A stretch of 64,000 nucleotides of DNA from Durusdinium trenchii (GCA_963970005.1 CAXAMN010003069.1:260965-324964), one strand, 5' to 3'; shown: positions 1-10,859, numbered from the stretch's first letter. A program made the numbers and translations. The notes: a model not told the origin generated them from the sequence alone.

Positions 1-179
1 TGATGAAAAGGCAAATGACTAGTGCCCTCTCCCGATCAAGTCCTCCTAGCCCCCACCTCCACGCGTCCCAGCTCGGCAGCAAACCTCTGGCTTGTTGCGC
101 GAACTCTTTGGACAAACGCAGGGTGTAGTACAAAAGCCATGGGCTTTTGGAGGACTTGATCAAGGCAGCTGCGGGCTGT

Positions 180-502
180 CAAATTACAAATGTTTCCACG
201 GCCTCTGGCCAAAAGCTGGTCAAATTTACATACCCTGGGCATAAGCCCCTCTCCTTCCCCAGCAACTTAAAAGCTGCGGTGGGAAGTCAAAATATGTTTC
301 CAGCGGCCTTTGGCCAAAAGCTGGTCAAATTTACATACCCTGGGCATAAGCCCCTCTCCTTCCACAGCAACTTAAAAACTGCAGTGGGAAGTTAAATTAC
401 GTTTCCAGCGGCCCTTGGCCAAAAGCTAGTCAAATTTACATGGCCTGGGCATAAGCCCCTCTCCTTCCACAGCGACTTAAAGGCTGCGGTGGGAAATCCA
501 CG
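180..502. repeat. 105-bp tandem repeat, three copies
   Basis: The phrase GGCCAAAAGCTGGTCAAATT and what follows recurs at about 207, 312 and 417, a period of 105 bp, with few differences. The open frame across it (147-395, plus) only reflects the repeat, since its peptide is itself repeated, so I do not call a gene here. It lies just beyond the 3' end of the methyltransferase-bearing retroelement and could be part of that element's untranslated end. Confidence 0.85.
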
Positions 503-539
503 AATTTCATAGGCATGCGTCGATGACTCAGGAAAAGGC

Positions 540-2640
540 AAAGCTTGCAGTCAGGCAATCCCGCTTTTCTCGCTAAAGAGAACCGTTGCACAGGCACGCA
601 CGTTTGTGGCGCAGCTTTAACGTCATGTATGAGAAAGGATGGCCGACTGGCCTTCTGCTCTCGGCAACACCACACCTCTCCGGTACAGTTGGAAACCTTG
701 CGCTCACCGAGACCATCGCCACTTCCACAGCATTATTCTATAAACCAAAACCAACTCCTGCAGCGCCACCGTATAACGTTCTGCAGGTCCTCGTGAACCT
801 TGTTGTACTGACAGCCTTTCTCGGACTCTCTTCTCTTCATTTCCCTCCTGGGCATCCTTCTCAAAGCGCCGGCTTGAGCTGCTTCGACCTTTTGACAAAG
901 CAGCCAGACAGATCTGCGAATGTGACAGGTGAAGGAAACGGCATGAGTGGAAAGCAGCTGAATGGGCTCGTCACTCCAAGCTCCTCAGGATTGCCCTCAG
1001 CTCGTGCAGGTTGAGGTGCTCCTTTCTTTGCCACTCGCGCACATATACAGGGGCGACACCCTAGCTGCTGACTCATTTCTTTTATACCTTCATCATCGCC
1101 GACCGCATTTTCAACCATCTTGACACACCACACTCTCATCTCTCTTGCCACATCTTCAATCCACCCCAGAACCTCCACATACTTATAGAAAAACTTGGAT
1201 CGAGGATCCTGTAGGTGAACTCCCTGGCACGGCGATCAGCCACCTGCGATGACTCCTGTCAGGCCCTTAAGCGATGTCAGCCACCACATCACATCCTGGC
1301 CAGCGCATCTTGTTTAGGCTTCTGCAATCCGGATCCTTCTCAATCACCACCAGGCGATCAACCTTTTGGCCTGCTAGCTCCAGGGCCCAGCTCAGGCCTC
1401 CAATCCCCGAAGGAAGTCAAACACCAAGACGCTCTGCGGCTCCTCCAGGTTGATCCCCTCTCCTCCAACATCATCTGCTTCCTCCTCAAGCGGCTCACAT
1501 CTCCCGGGTTCAAGCGGTCAGCTATGAGCCATACACAGATCCTCCTCCGGTCTCACACGCCTCCGAAGCACGCGCAACTCCACGCAGCCTAGCTCCCAGT
1601 CCTCAATGCTTGACTGGATCCAGCCATCAGAACTACTCCACTGACTTTGCGTCAAGTTGAATGAGGCTGCACCGTCTGAAACGTCCTTCCACAAGTAGCT
1701 GAACACCCCAAACAGTGGCCTGCGGAACTGAAGTGTGTGAACTTCTCGTTCCAAGAAAAACTGGAGGGACTCTCTCTTGGCGTACCAGCCAGAAAAACCA
1801 AGGACAGATTGTCTAAAGCTCTCTTCGTCGAGCCCTTCAGTGTGCCACTATCACCATCTACTACTGCCCCTAGCCTTTCTGCTCTTCGCTCTTTTCCTAC
1901 TGCGCATAGGCAGGCCCCACAGCTTCTTGTTCTTCTGAACTGTTTCCTTCCAAATCCTTCGCAAGTCTAGAATCCACGATCTCAACAAGACTTGCATCAT
2001 CAAGCTATAGCGACCATAGTGCGTCCTCCTCCTCTAGGTTGGGAAAGACGCTGTCTCTACGGATCTCACACTTTCCCAGAAGACCTCCTCCGCCACTCAA
2101 CGGCGATCCCAGGGCCAATCTTCGATGGGCATGTTGCAATACTCCAACTCACACAAGGTCATCCGCACTCAGTCGGACAACCTTCCCAGCAGGCAACACT
2201 ACGCGCTGCAAAGCCGGCGCTCCCATCAAACTCCTCACATCTCCCTCTAGTACTCTAGTTGCCGCATTCGTTCCTTTGAAGTCCATGATCAACCTCAAAA
2301 TGGGGCGTTTATCATCTAAGAACTTTCCCGGTTTCACTACTCCAAAAGCTTCCGCTTACCAGGAACTTGCCGCGGACTAGCACCGGTGACGGAACTCTCT
2401 TCACCAATCCTCTCTTATACAGCTCAGCTGCAATCTTCTCCCATTCTTGCCTCGAGGCATGAATTTGAGTTCGTGGGATTTCTTGTGGCATTCCTTCCTC
2501 AGGAAGGGTGCTGCTCAGAGGAATGAGGAGCTTATCTCGCAGTTCTCCCTCACACAGCTCAACAAGAGGCACCGAAGCTCCATATCCCTCAGGCGGCAGT
2601 CCAGGTCTTTTCCACAACTTCACCTTGGTAGGAGATCCTC
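540..2640 (-). pseudogene. Retroelement unit A: reverse transcriptase plus cytosine methyltransferase, decayed
   Basis: Read leftwards, this unit holds an RT fingers region (2312-2623, PPEGYGASVPLVELCEGELR), a palm part (KPGKFLDDKRPILR, then LSADDLV near 2150), a deletion, GVLQHAHRRL, and an LDD box near 1985 whose expected tyrosine is a TAG. A methyltransferase domain follows in the expected order. These are a motif I-like LVFDFLRGLEA (about 1400-1460), a motif II-like LVVIEKDPDC (about 1330), motif IV SPCQG with the catalytic cysteine (about 1221-1238), and motif VI MVENAVGDD (about 1090-1125). Several stops and frame changes interrupt it, including a TGA just before SPCQG. Retrotransposon capture of cytosine methyltransferases is known in dinoflagellates. 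The element class is not certain. Confidence 0.75.
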
Positions 2641-4250
2641 ACGTCGCGACAAATCTTCAAACTCAGGGTCCTTCTCGATGATTACCAGGCGATCAACTTT
2701 CTGTCCTGCTAGTTCCGAAGCCCTGCCTACGGCTTCAATCTCAGTAAAGAACTCAAACACTAGCACACTCTGTGGCTCATCGAGATTCACCCCTTCTCCT
2801 AAAAAATCATCCTCCTTTTCTTCCAGGGCGCATATCTCTCTCTATCCTCTGCTGGTCAACTCTGAACGGTACACCGAGCTTCCTCCTGGCTCGCTGGCAT
2901 CTGAAGCAGTCACTACCTCATGCACCTTTGACGTCAGGTCAGTTACTCAGGCTGGTTGCAACCTGCCAGCAGGATTTCCTCCACTGGCTTCCCCTCCAAT
3001 TTCACCAATCCTTCACCATCAGAGATGTCTTTCCAGGCACAATCACAAACACCAAATTGGGGTCGTGTGAATTGCAACGTATGGACGTCCCGACCCGATA
3101 TAACTTGCAATCCTTTTCGAAGAACCCGCTCTCGCCGCAAAAGAAGGCTCTTCTCTGTAAAGAAAGGGGAATGCCCCAGTGGGCATAGGCTTGTCTCAAG
3201 GCCTCTGCTCTTCAGAGCTTTTCCCTTCCAGATCTTTAGCAACCCGAGCCCCCATGATCTCAATCGTCTGTGGGTATGTTGAAGCACTCTCACGGTCGAT
3301 GACCATCCCATCCGTAGGTTGGCTGCGCCAATGTATGTATCACCTTCCTTTTAAAACCCCAAACTTCGCCAGGGGACGTTTTCTGCAAAGGTCCTCATCA
3401 CTAGACATCCCGGTGGCTAACCAAAGAGGTAGAAGGCGGACACCAAGTCACCAAGCCATCTGTGCTCATTCTTACGACCTTCCCCTCTGGTGGGAAGACA
3501 TGCTGGAGCGCCGACCTTGGTGGCGGCAATTGTCCCTCTGAAGACTAGAATCACTGGCCGATCATCCAAGAACTTGCCTGGCTTTATTGACCAGGCCTCT
3601 CCCCTTGATCTTCACCGGTTGTTCGACGGCCTTCACCAAACCTCGCCGGTACAAATTCAGCTGGTATCTTTTCCCCCTCCTGCTTTAAGCGTGGATGTGT
3701 GGACTAGGGATCACCTCCGGCATCTCCTCCTCCAACAGGATGTTGCTCTCGGGCTTCTCGGAGTTCAACAGCGTACTTTCAAACGCAAGTTGGAAGGCCT
3801 TTTTGTCACTTCCTCCAAACTTTCTAACATCTCCTTTTTCAATCAGGCGCGTCAACTCACCTCTTTCATCGGTCCAAAGCGGCCGGGGGAAAACATCCTC
3901 TGCCTCCCCCCTCTTGCCGTCGTCAGACCCCGGCTTTTGGACCGCACCAAGTATTCCCCAAGATTGGTGCCACTTCTCATTGTCATGGTAACCAGCGCCA
4001 ACAAGCCTTCCGTTCTTCAAGCCCCAACAGTTGATGTGTACAACCTATCTTTGATCTCCTTTGGCCAGCTTTTCCTTGCATTCGTTCGATTGTCTCGGCA
4101 AAGGCGATATGTCACCTTGCCATCATTGAGGTACTTCTGTCCATACCATTTAGAATAGCCGTCAGTGGCTATCAGGTGATCTCCTCACAGCAACTCATTC
4201 CAGTCTTCCAGGGTGTCTTTGGAGAACCAGACCTCCTGCTCCTCCATCTC
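2640..4250 (-). pseudogene. Retroelement unit B: same family as unit A, truncated in the methyltransferase
   Basis: This is a second diverged copy in the same orientation. It begins with a conserved module of unknown function, DWNELL then GDHLIATDGYSKWYGQKYL (about 4110-4230). RT pieces follow: LYRRGLVKAVEQP, GKFLDDRPVIL and DLVSAFYLF (about 3400-3640), then VRVLQHTHRRLR near 3300 and VHTLQFTRPQFGV near 3090. The YxDD box is deleted, and EIMGARVAKDLEGKSSEEQ aligns with unit A directly after the gap. The 3' end has methyltransferase motif I-II (GEGVNLDEPQSVLVFEFF, AGQKVDRLVIIEKDPE, about 2650-2810) and stops there, abutting the RT of unit A. Frameshifts and stops make it a pseudogene. Confidence 0.7.
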
Positions 4251-5260
4251 TGCAAGACCTCAAGGCTCAAGCCTATACGAGGAATAGGATCCTCAGGACC
4301 CCCTCTCACAGAGTGGAGAGCTTACGGGAAGGTTCACTCTCTCTACCGGTGCCTCTTGCGGCTTCTGCTTTGCCCTCAGCCGCATTTTCGTTGTTGCTCC
4401 CTCCGGGTCCTCTGTCCGGCTCCTCTCTCTTTCTCAGCTGGATCTGTCTGGTCCTCCTTGTCAACCTCAGCGGACTTCAGAGCCTCAAGAGCCTTGTCCC
4501 GTCCTGTACAATCACCACAGCCCTCAGGGCTTTTCTTCTCTTTTGGCGATCTTGCAGGTTCTGACACTCGAGGAACCCAGGAGTCAACAAACTGCATAGC
4601 TGCTTCCAATTCCTTCTACTCTGAATACTCCATTTCGGACATCATGAAAACGTTCACCAAACGCCATCGACTAACATGTACCAACTCCCTGCTATCTCCT
4701 CGACTCAAATAGTCTCTGGACTTCTTTCTATCATCTTGGCAGAGGTGATACTTGACTTGTTTCAGGCACTCCTTACCGTACCACTCATAGCAACCATCAC
4801 TGGCGACCCGGTGATCACCGACCAAATAACTTCGTCCCAGATCACCCCAGTCTTCGACACCCATGCAAACCTTCCTTTGAAATCTACCATTCCAGACATA
4901 ACACTCTGCCAGCATCACTCCAAACTTCAACGCGTAAACAGGCTTTTCCTTGGGCTTGGCCATCCCAACCATGGCACTCGTATTCCATCACACAAACTTT
5001 GCCCAGGACCGACTCAGCCTAACTCAAAAAATCATCATGGTCTTTTCCATCTACCCAAATCATATGATGGGGCAGAAGGCCACTCTGCAAGACATCATTC
5101 CAATCTTCCCAACTTTTGGTTTTCCATCTTCACTTCCCTCTCTTGCTCTCTCTCTCTTCCTTCTCCCTCTGACTCAGGTCCTCCGGGCTCCTGCCCAGGA
5201 GGGATAGGACCCTCAGGATCCCCTCCCGAGAACAGAGAGAGTGAGAGCTTTGTAACCTTA
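4250..5260 (-). pseudogene. Retroelement unit C: 5' part only
   Basis: This third copy keeps only the region upstream of the RT. It shows GDPEGPIPPG (near 5210; unit B has a matching PEDPIP near 4280), then VEDWGDLG, GDHRVASDG, EWYGKECL, VKYHLCQDDRKKSRDY and RELVHVSRWRLVN (4640-4870). The last stretch is a longer version of the unit B module. A charged linker follows (4376-4609). No RT or methyltransferase part is visible before unit B begins. Function of the module is unknown; its repeated conservation suggests it was once coding. Confidence 0.6.
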
Positions 5261-5339
5261 TCTAGTGGCCTTCTCACACCCCAGTTGACAGTGGCCACCA
5301 CTTGCCCCCTCACCCCACCGGGAGCGCTGAGGGCAAGAG

Positions 5340-5765
5340 GTGGTCCAGCAACAATCAGTTTTCAACCACCTGACCTCTCTCCACCTTCCCCACAAGGAGG
5401 TCTGGTGGGAGAGGCCAGGCAGCTTTGACTTTGAAAAGCTACCGGCGGGACACACAACTCATGCATGTTATCCCTTGGGGAGAGCACATATATATCTTGC
5501 AGTTTCCTGCGTCCGTCCGCTTCCATCTGGTGAATGTGCATATGCTCAAGTTTCAGGGGCACTCACGAAGGCTTTGCGCCGGCTGGAAGACAGGCATCAA
5601 AGGATGTTGCAGCAGCGACGAGAGCTCGGAGCCCACATCCGCAGCGGCGCCGATAATTTGCCCAGGATGTCCTGTGCTACTAACAAGGAAGTGATATATG
5701 ACCGTGTCTGGGATATCGGTTTGTCAGCGCAAAAAAGGCCGCATGAGAGACTTCGGAGCTCATGA
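5340..5765 (+). other. Open plus-strand stretch beside the retroelement, unassigned
   Basis: A 141-codon open frame runs through this stretch and includes a charged, helix-like segment (ALTKALRRLEDRHQRMLQQR). It has no recognised family, no visible partner exon and the opposite orientation to its neighbours. The following 70 bp (5760-5830) are rich in CATGAGAAG/CTCATG inverted repeats. I cannot tell coding from chance here. Confidence 0.2.
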
Positions 5766-5834
5766 TCTCATGAGATGTCCATGCCTCTCATGTCATGATG
5801 TGTTGAGTAATCACTCCTACTTCTCATGAACTTC

Positions 5835-8696
5835 TCATGTTGTTTGTCGCCGTCCTTTGAGACAGCGAAGCAACGGCGAAGCACTGAGGTGCCGCAGAAG
5901 CTCAGGACCCCATCGCAGGGGTCGGTGAGAGAACTCACCGGCACTGAAGTCCTGGTGAGTCATGGAGGTGTGGTCAAAGGCCGAAGCAACTGAGGCCTCT
6001 TCGTTCGACCAGGCAACCTTGTATGATTTCGGTTGGGCATGAGAATCAGCTGCGGTGGGGCTCAAGACTGCTTTATTTATATGATGGCCGTCCCTTGGAC
6101 CACCCGCAATACATCCTGGTGGTCTCAGCTTCGTTCCGGTTTTGTGTCACTTCGGGCTGACCAAAGCGTCCCAGTCCTGGTGAAAGAAGGGTCGGCGGGC
6201 ACGGCTAGCCAAGAGACGGGCGGCATCATCCACTTCCAAATGAGGCAAAGGCAGATCCACCACCTGTCTCAAGCACAGGATGTGGCATGCTTGGGGAGAT
6301 GTCCTACTGTAGTAAACCCTACCAAAACTGAAACCTGACCATGACTTGAGTCCTTGCATAGTTTCATGATTGATAGGTCCCCCTTCTCTTCTTGCATAAA
6401 GCAAGCAGCAAGCAATTGCAAAGAAGCATGAACAGCATGAAATGAAATGAACGACATGATGAATTTAAAGGCTGCAAAGGAAGTAAAGCGAGAAAGCATT
6501 GAATCTCTAGAAATGCAAAGAAAGAAGTAGAGTTAGAGCCAGAAAGGAACAAAGCAAACAAAATCTGGAAGCAGAACAACAATGAATGGAGCAAAGCCAG
6601 CAAAAGCTGAAAGAATGCGCTGAGGGCGTAAAGCCAATCTGAAAACAGGACACAGAGGGAAGAAGCTCCACTCAGTGCAAGTAAACAACTACACCGGTCT
6701 CAGTCCTACCTTGGAAGAGCCCAGTGTTGTCCACTTGCCATGCAGAGGCACTCGCGCAGTGAGCAGCAAATGAAGATTCGTGGTCCTTTCCAAGAGCTGA
6801 GACAAAAGCTCACGAGTCTCCGCTTCGGCCAATTCTGGAGCTGCTAGTCCGTCCACCACAACCAGCCAATGGCCAAGCTCATCGAAGTGCTGTGCTAAAA
6901 GCTGCAGTCGGGCCTACAAGACGTGAGTCACAGTCAAAGAGCACCATAAAAAATAAAGTCGTGAACATAATATTCAGCTGATGTGCTCGTGTGTTGGAAA
7001 ACGACTCCACTTCAGCCAGTTCAGATGAAAAATCTGGGTGCCTTTGGTTCCTCGCACCAACGGTTCAGCCCCCTTCCCAGCTGATCCAACAATGCAGTGA
7101 GGAGGCCACTCCCATGGTCCACCTTGCATTGGGCACAAGACTTGGCAGAGGACTCAAACCGATAATGTGGATACGTTACATGCTCGACAGTCCTCCAAAT
7201 ATCACAAACTCAACACCAAAAACCACAAGAAGACACACAAAACAAGAAAAAAGCTGTGGCACCTTGACGTGAAAGGCGCCGGCAGAGAAGCGCCGGCCGC
7301 CAGGGGCGGAGAAGAAACGACCTGGCAGATGTGAGGAATGTCCAAGAGAAACGTGATTTTGCATGTGCAAGAAATTGCAATAATGCGTTCACAAATATCA
7401 CAAGAGATGCATTTTGCTTAGTTACTCTGAACGACTTGCGGACAACGGACAACGTCACGCGACTTAACTGCCCCTTGCTCCCATATTGGGAACGGGTACA
7501 GAAAACAAAATGTAAAAGAACTAAAACGTCACGAAGAGGCCAAGAAAGAACTAAGTGTCACAGCCTTATGACGCGAAAAAGCAATGCGAAGATGCGCTTG
7601 GTGTTGGATGCGCAAGTCAAAACACTCAATGTCTGGAGATGTTGTGTAAAGACTGGAGGAGAAAGCGGATCAAGCACCGGGAAGCAAAAGCTGCCGGGTA
7701 AGTTTGTCCAGGAAGAGCACGGAAAGTCTGTAAAAGCCAGATCACCTCATTTGACTCTGATTTGAGGGACGATGTGGCCATCCTCCAACATATGTGGGCC
7801 CGAATCCCAAATGAATGAGACTAGCAGGGAAAAACTCACCCATGGCATACTTAGAGAGATAACGTGTCTGGCGGAGTCCATCAGCCTGCACTTCAAGAGA
7901 TCGCTTGTCTGAACTTTGTATTCCCTCTAAATTGGGATAGGCTTGGATCTCACAAAATTGATCAAAAAATAGCTCAAAACCTCAATTTTGGAGAGGATTT
8001 TGCAAGAAATCACTGTAAAACACAGTGTTTGTGCATCATTTTTTGCATGAAAAACATCTCCCAGGAGCACCCGTTCTGTTTAATTACTAGATGGAATGTG
8101 GAGTTCATTGTCAGGATGCCACCAATGAATAGCTTGGAGAAAGAATCCACACACGAAATGCAGTATCAGCTCAGCAAGAACACACAGACAACAAAAACTG
8201 GAATGGAGCACGATAATATCGTCATGGAAAGCATTTAAGACTCGGACATCATCTCTGGAAATGGTTTGACGAGTGCTCTCGTGGTTACTAGCTGGTGTCG
8301 TCGCGATACTGTCAACGTGATGGCAAAGCGTAAGCACACGTATTTTGTAAAGCATGTTATCACAATGAACTGCCAGGGTCCAAGCTTATTTATATACAGT
8401 ATACAGTAGTTGTGCTTGAACAGGCAGTCTTTAGGTGTGTGATGATTTTCTGATTTTTCTGTATTGTAGCATCGCTACTAGGAGCAAGAAGCTACTAGGT
8501 GGAGGGCCATCGCTACTAGTAACAAGAAGCTACAGTACTAGTAACAAGGGGCATCGCTACTTTAGTGACTTTAGTAGCATTCAAAAAAAATAGAAAAGAC
8601 TCTCAGCCCGTGGCAAAACTCCAAGCACAACGCCGTTTTGCCACTGCCCTCTGTACCCCACAGGCACACAGCCCGTCGGTGTTCAAAGAGCTTCGC
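5835..8696 (-). CDS. NB-ARC/STAND P-loop NTPase module (3' part of CHAT-NB-ARC gene)
   Basis: An ATP-binding switch domain is split over six exons. The exon from 8696 to about 8610 holds Walker A (VCLWGTEGSGKTALCLEF). Exon 7840-7885 (46 nt) ends one base into a codon, and exon 7263-7321 (59 nt) supplies the other two (RFSAGAFHVK). Exon 7042-7122 (81 nt) gives VDHGSGLLTALLDQLG. Exon 6710-6913 (204 nt) gives Walker B HWLVVVDGL and the sensor-like LHLLLTARVPL. Exon 6162-6263 (102 nt) gives VVDLPLPHLEVDDAARLL. The last exon runs from 5951 to a TAA-type end near 5835 (ELLRHLSASPLLRCLKG). From 7885 down, all phases agree and no frame is forced; the junction between the Walker A exon and 7885 is unresolved. 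One donor appears to be GC (at 7041). No LRR, TPR or WD repeats were seen downstream. Confidence 0.72.
8460..8590. repeat. CTACTAG minisatellite fragment inside an intron
   Basis: Short degenerate copies of CATCGCTACTAGTAACAAG fill this stretch, between the Walker A exon and the next exon of the NB-ARC gene. The same family recurs at 33500-33565, 40735-40790 and, in longer forms, at 26359, 34424, 41098 and 44705. Confidence 0.8.
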
Positions 8697-8729
8697 CTGA
8701 GTTCCAGGAGATGGGAGGGAAGGGAGAAA

Positions 8730-10305
8730 TCATGTTAGCCTCCTATCTCTGAGGTCTGCACTAAGGACACGGTCAATGTTTCTCGGCCTCATATGCTCTG
8801 ACAAGTCACACAAATCGATGCTCTGATCCTCACGGCTTCTGCACATCCTCATCCTTCTGCTCATCTCCGGTCGGTTTGGGTCTCCCGACCAACATAGTCT
8901 TCCACTCTTGGCCATGGAGGCCACCTCAGCTTTCAAAAATACAATCTCAAAACCTTCAAAGGGCGAAACGTCCGCTTCAGGAGCCAGCCAGGTCCGCGAC
9001 AGAAAGGGAGCCTGCACTTCTCGCTCTCTCCGAGACTCTCCGAGACTCTCCGAGACTCTCTCTGAGACTCTCGCCAGTCTTCGCTTTCAAGTAGCTTGCA
9101 CAAGCGTGTCAGGAGTCAAAAAATGTAAAGTCAAGCTTGAACATATACTATAATTCCACGCCAGCCTCTCGAGGGAGCCACAGGTCGTGGTCAGAGCAAA
9201 GCAAAACAAACTTTGCGGCCTCACGGATAAGATTCAAGTGATGCCCAAGGCCCAACGTGTCACCTCTTTTGCTTAGACCCTCTAAAAAGAACCCTGTCGC
9301 CCTTTCGCCTCGCCCTGGAAGTTCTTGTTGCTTCCGTTCCGGATTGCAGCTCGAGCCGCCTCGAAACTCGCGGTCAAAGCCTGCAGGAGACAGACACTTG
9401 TCATACCTGCTTGTAGCACTAAGCAGCTATTTGAACGCTCTTTGAACCCCCGGATATTTCTTATCTCGACACGCAAAACATGATGCAGCTTCCAAGCCTG
9501 GCCGGCCCCCAGTGCACGGTAGAAGGTCCTGGCATATTCAGCATTGCATATGCCATATGCAAAAAGCATCAATTGCGGGTGGTGGCGACTTCAAGAAACA
9601 GATTTTGTTGGCAGGGACTCCACTCCCACTTCTCCCTATCCTGCAAAAGATCTGAGAGGCAGCATCCAAGACCGCTGCGGAGCAGCAAACAGCACGCCGA
9701 AGGCCGCGGCTTCGCATCAGCCTGCGGCTCTGATGAGGACTCCATTGAGCTGCCCGGGTAATACATTGAGCCCTTCGCTGCTACAATTATTGGCCTGCAG
9801 CAGTAAATTTTGACCCGAGATGATGCCCCAACAGCTTTGTAGGCATTCTTCATGAAGCCGCTCTTGGACTTCATGTGCGTTTGCGGAATTTGCAGGGAGA
9901 AATCTCATGGAACCAGGATATGAGGTCACAGGCCCTTTGCAGCAACCAGAAAAGCAAGAAACACACCTGGTCATGCTTGGTCGCTTAAATTGGACCTCTG
10001 CGAAACGTCTCCCAAGAAGAAAAACCAGAGATGTGTCAAGTTGACGCTCAAAATCTAAACCCCAAACCTCAAATGTTTGAGGCATTGATCGAAATCCCGT
10101 CCTCTCTGCCAAGCTTTGCGAGCTACAGGCCAAAAGGACCAAAAGCTGAATACGATCCCACCTGGCTGACAAGCGACCCACCAAGCGACCGAAACATGCT
10201 CAACTGAAGTGCGGCTATGCTGCCACCCAAGGTCAACCAAATATTCAGCGGAGACAAAGTGCGGCGAGCCATCCCATGACTCCAAGACAAGCGCTGGCTC
10301 CTCGC
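8730..10305 (-). CDS. CHAT caspase-like module (5' part of CHAT-NB-ARC gene)
   Basis: Exon 10227-10305 reads EEPALVLESWDGSPHFVSAE followed by YLVDLG, matching the CHAT strand-turn that follows the catalytic histidine. Exon 9498-9528 (TFYRALGAGQ) joins in phase to the exon starting at 9380 (ALTASFEAARAAI), giving the C-terminal CHAT helix pair. An exon near 9170-9255 gives IREAAKFVLLCSDHD, and 8730-9015 is a long open exon (APFLSRTWLAPEADVSPFEG) linking to the ATPase. The catalytic histidine exon was not found. A possible cysteine segment (NNCSSEGL, about 9790-9810) is tentative. CHAT domains are caspase-fold peptidases often fused to STAND ATPases; a death or signalling role is inference. Confidence 0.6.
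9031..9075. repeat. 10-bp tandem repeat CTCCGAGACT
   Basis: About four copies of CTCCGAGACT, the last degenerate, lie just upstream of the long 8730-9015 exon on the minus strand, so they are probably intronic. Confidence 0.75.
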
Positions 10306-10430
10306 CTGGAGAGACACCAAGGGTCAGTGCACATCTAAGGATGTCAATTGTCACGCTGCTCGGAGAAGTGCAAATAGAAACGACAGACATCTCCATCTAC
10401 TGAGTTCTATGTTACATCATCTCTTTTTTG

Positions 10431-10640
10431 GGGGGTAGACCGCGAGTAGGGGTTAGCTAGGTAGGTAGCTGGTAGGGAGAGGTAGCTAGTAGCTTAAGTA
10501 GCTACTAGTATGGACGCAGGATAAATCACGTTTCTTCAACAAAACTCCCCCTGCCGCCCTAAAGGCAGCGGGCGTGAGTGTCCTTGAAGAAGCGTTCGCG
10601 TCAATGATTTGGTTCCTAGATTCTAGGGAAACTTAACAAC
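10431..10640 (+). mobile_element. Foldback (MITE-like) repeat, copy 1
   Basis: A TAGCTAGGTAGGTAGC-rich left part is followed by TAGCTACTAGTA, GGACGCAGGATA, an imperfect hairpin (TTCTTCAA ... TTGAAGAA, 10531-10592) and a right part ending ATGATTTGGTTCCTAGATTC. The same modules occur in inverted orientation at 25405-25615, and the right part recurs at 49190-49250. No coding capacity. It sits just upstream of the first visible CHAT exon. Confidence 0.75.
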
Positions 10641-10824
10641 TGATGCAGTCATTGCACTGCATGTCAAAACCCAAAATTACACTCCTAAACGAAACACCTG
10701 CAATCTTCCTGAAACCATCTGGCCCATCTGAATACCTTCCGCAACTTGGACGCCAACAGGGTTCAACAAGGTAGTGTTTCACGCAATGTTCAAGACTCCA
10801 ATTCTCTTCCACTTCCGCGACCAA
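10633..10824 (-). CDS. Possible terminal exon, hypothetical
   Basis: An open minus frame (VEENWSLEHCVKHYLVEPCW, then RYSDGPDGFRKIAGVSFR) ends in a stop near 10633 and could begin after an AG near 10840. It overlaps the edge of foldback copy 1, has no recognised family and no confirmed partner exon. Confidence 0.3.
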   Translation of the reverse strand: MVAEVEENWSLEHCVKHYLVEPCWRPSCGRYSDGPDGFRKIAGVSFRSVILGFDMQCNDCISC

Positions 10825-10859
10825 TCGACATCCGCGGCCTTGAAATTCAGGGAACCCAT

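Noticed and set aside
147-395. 82-codon plus-strand frame with repeated KLVKFTYPGHKPLSF
   Set aside because: It is a direct translation of the 105-bp tandem repeat, whose length is a multiple of three; no other evidence of coding.
2772-4158. Long plus-strand frames (138-222 codons)
   Set aside because: They are antisense shadows of the RT units, which have clear motifs on the minus strand.
6057-6064. GGCTCAAG match to the spliced-leader end (also at 33390, 39312 and 49491)
   Set aside because: Only eight bases match, with no extension, no second leader copy and no retrocopy structure nearby.
7331-7765. 144-codon plus-strand frame
   Set aside because: It lies in introns of the minus-strand NB-ARC gene and has no domain or low-complexity-free signature.
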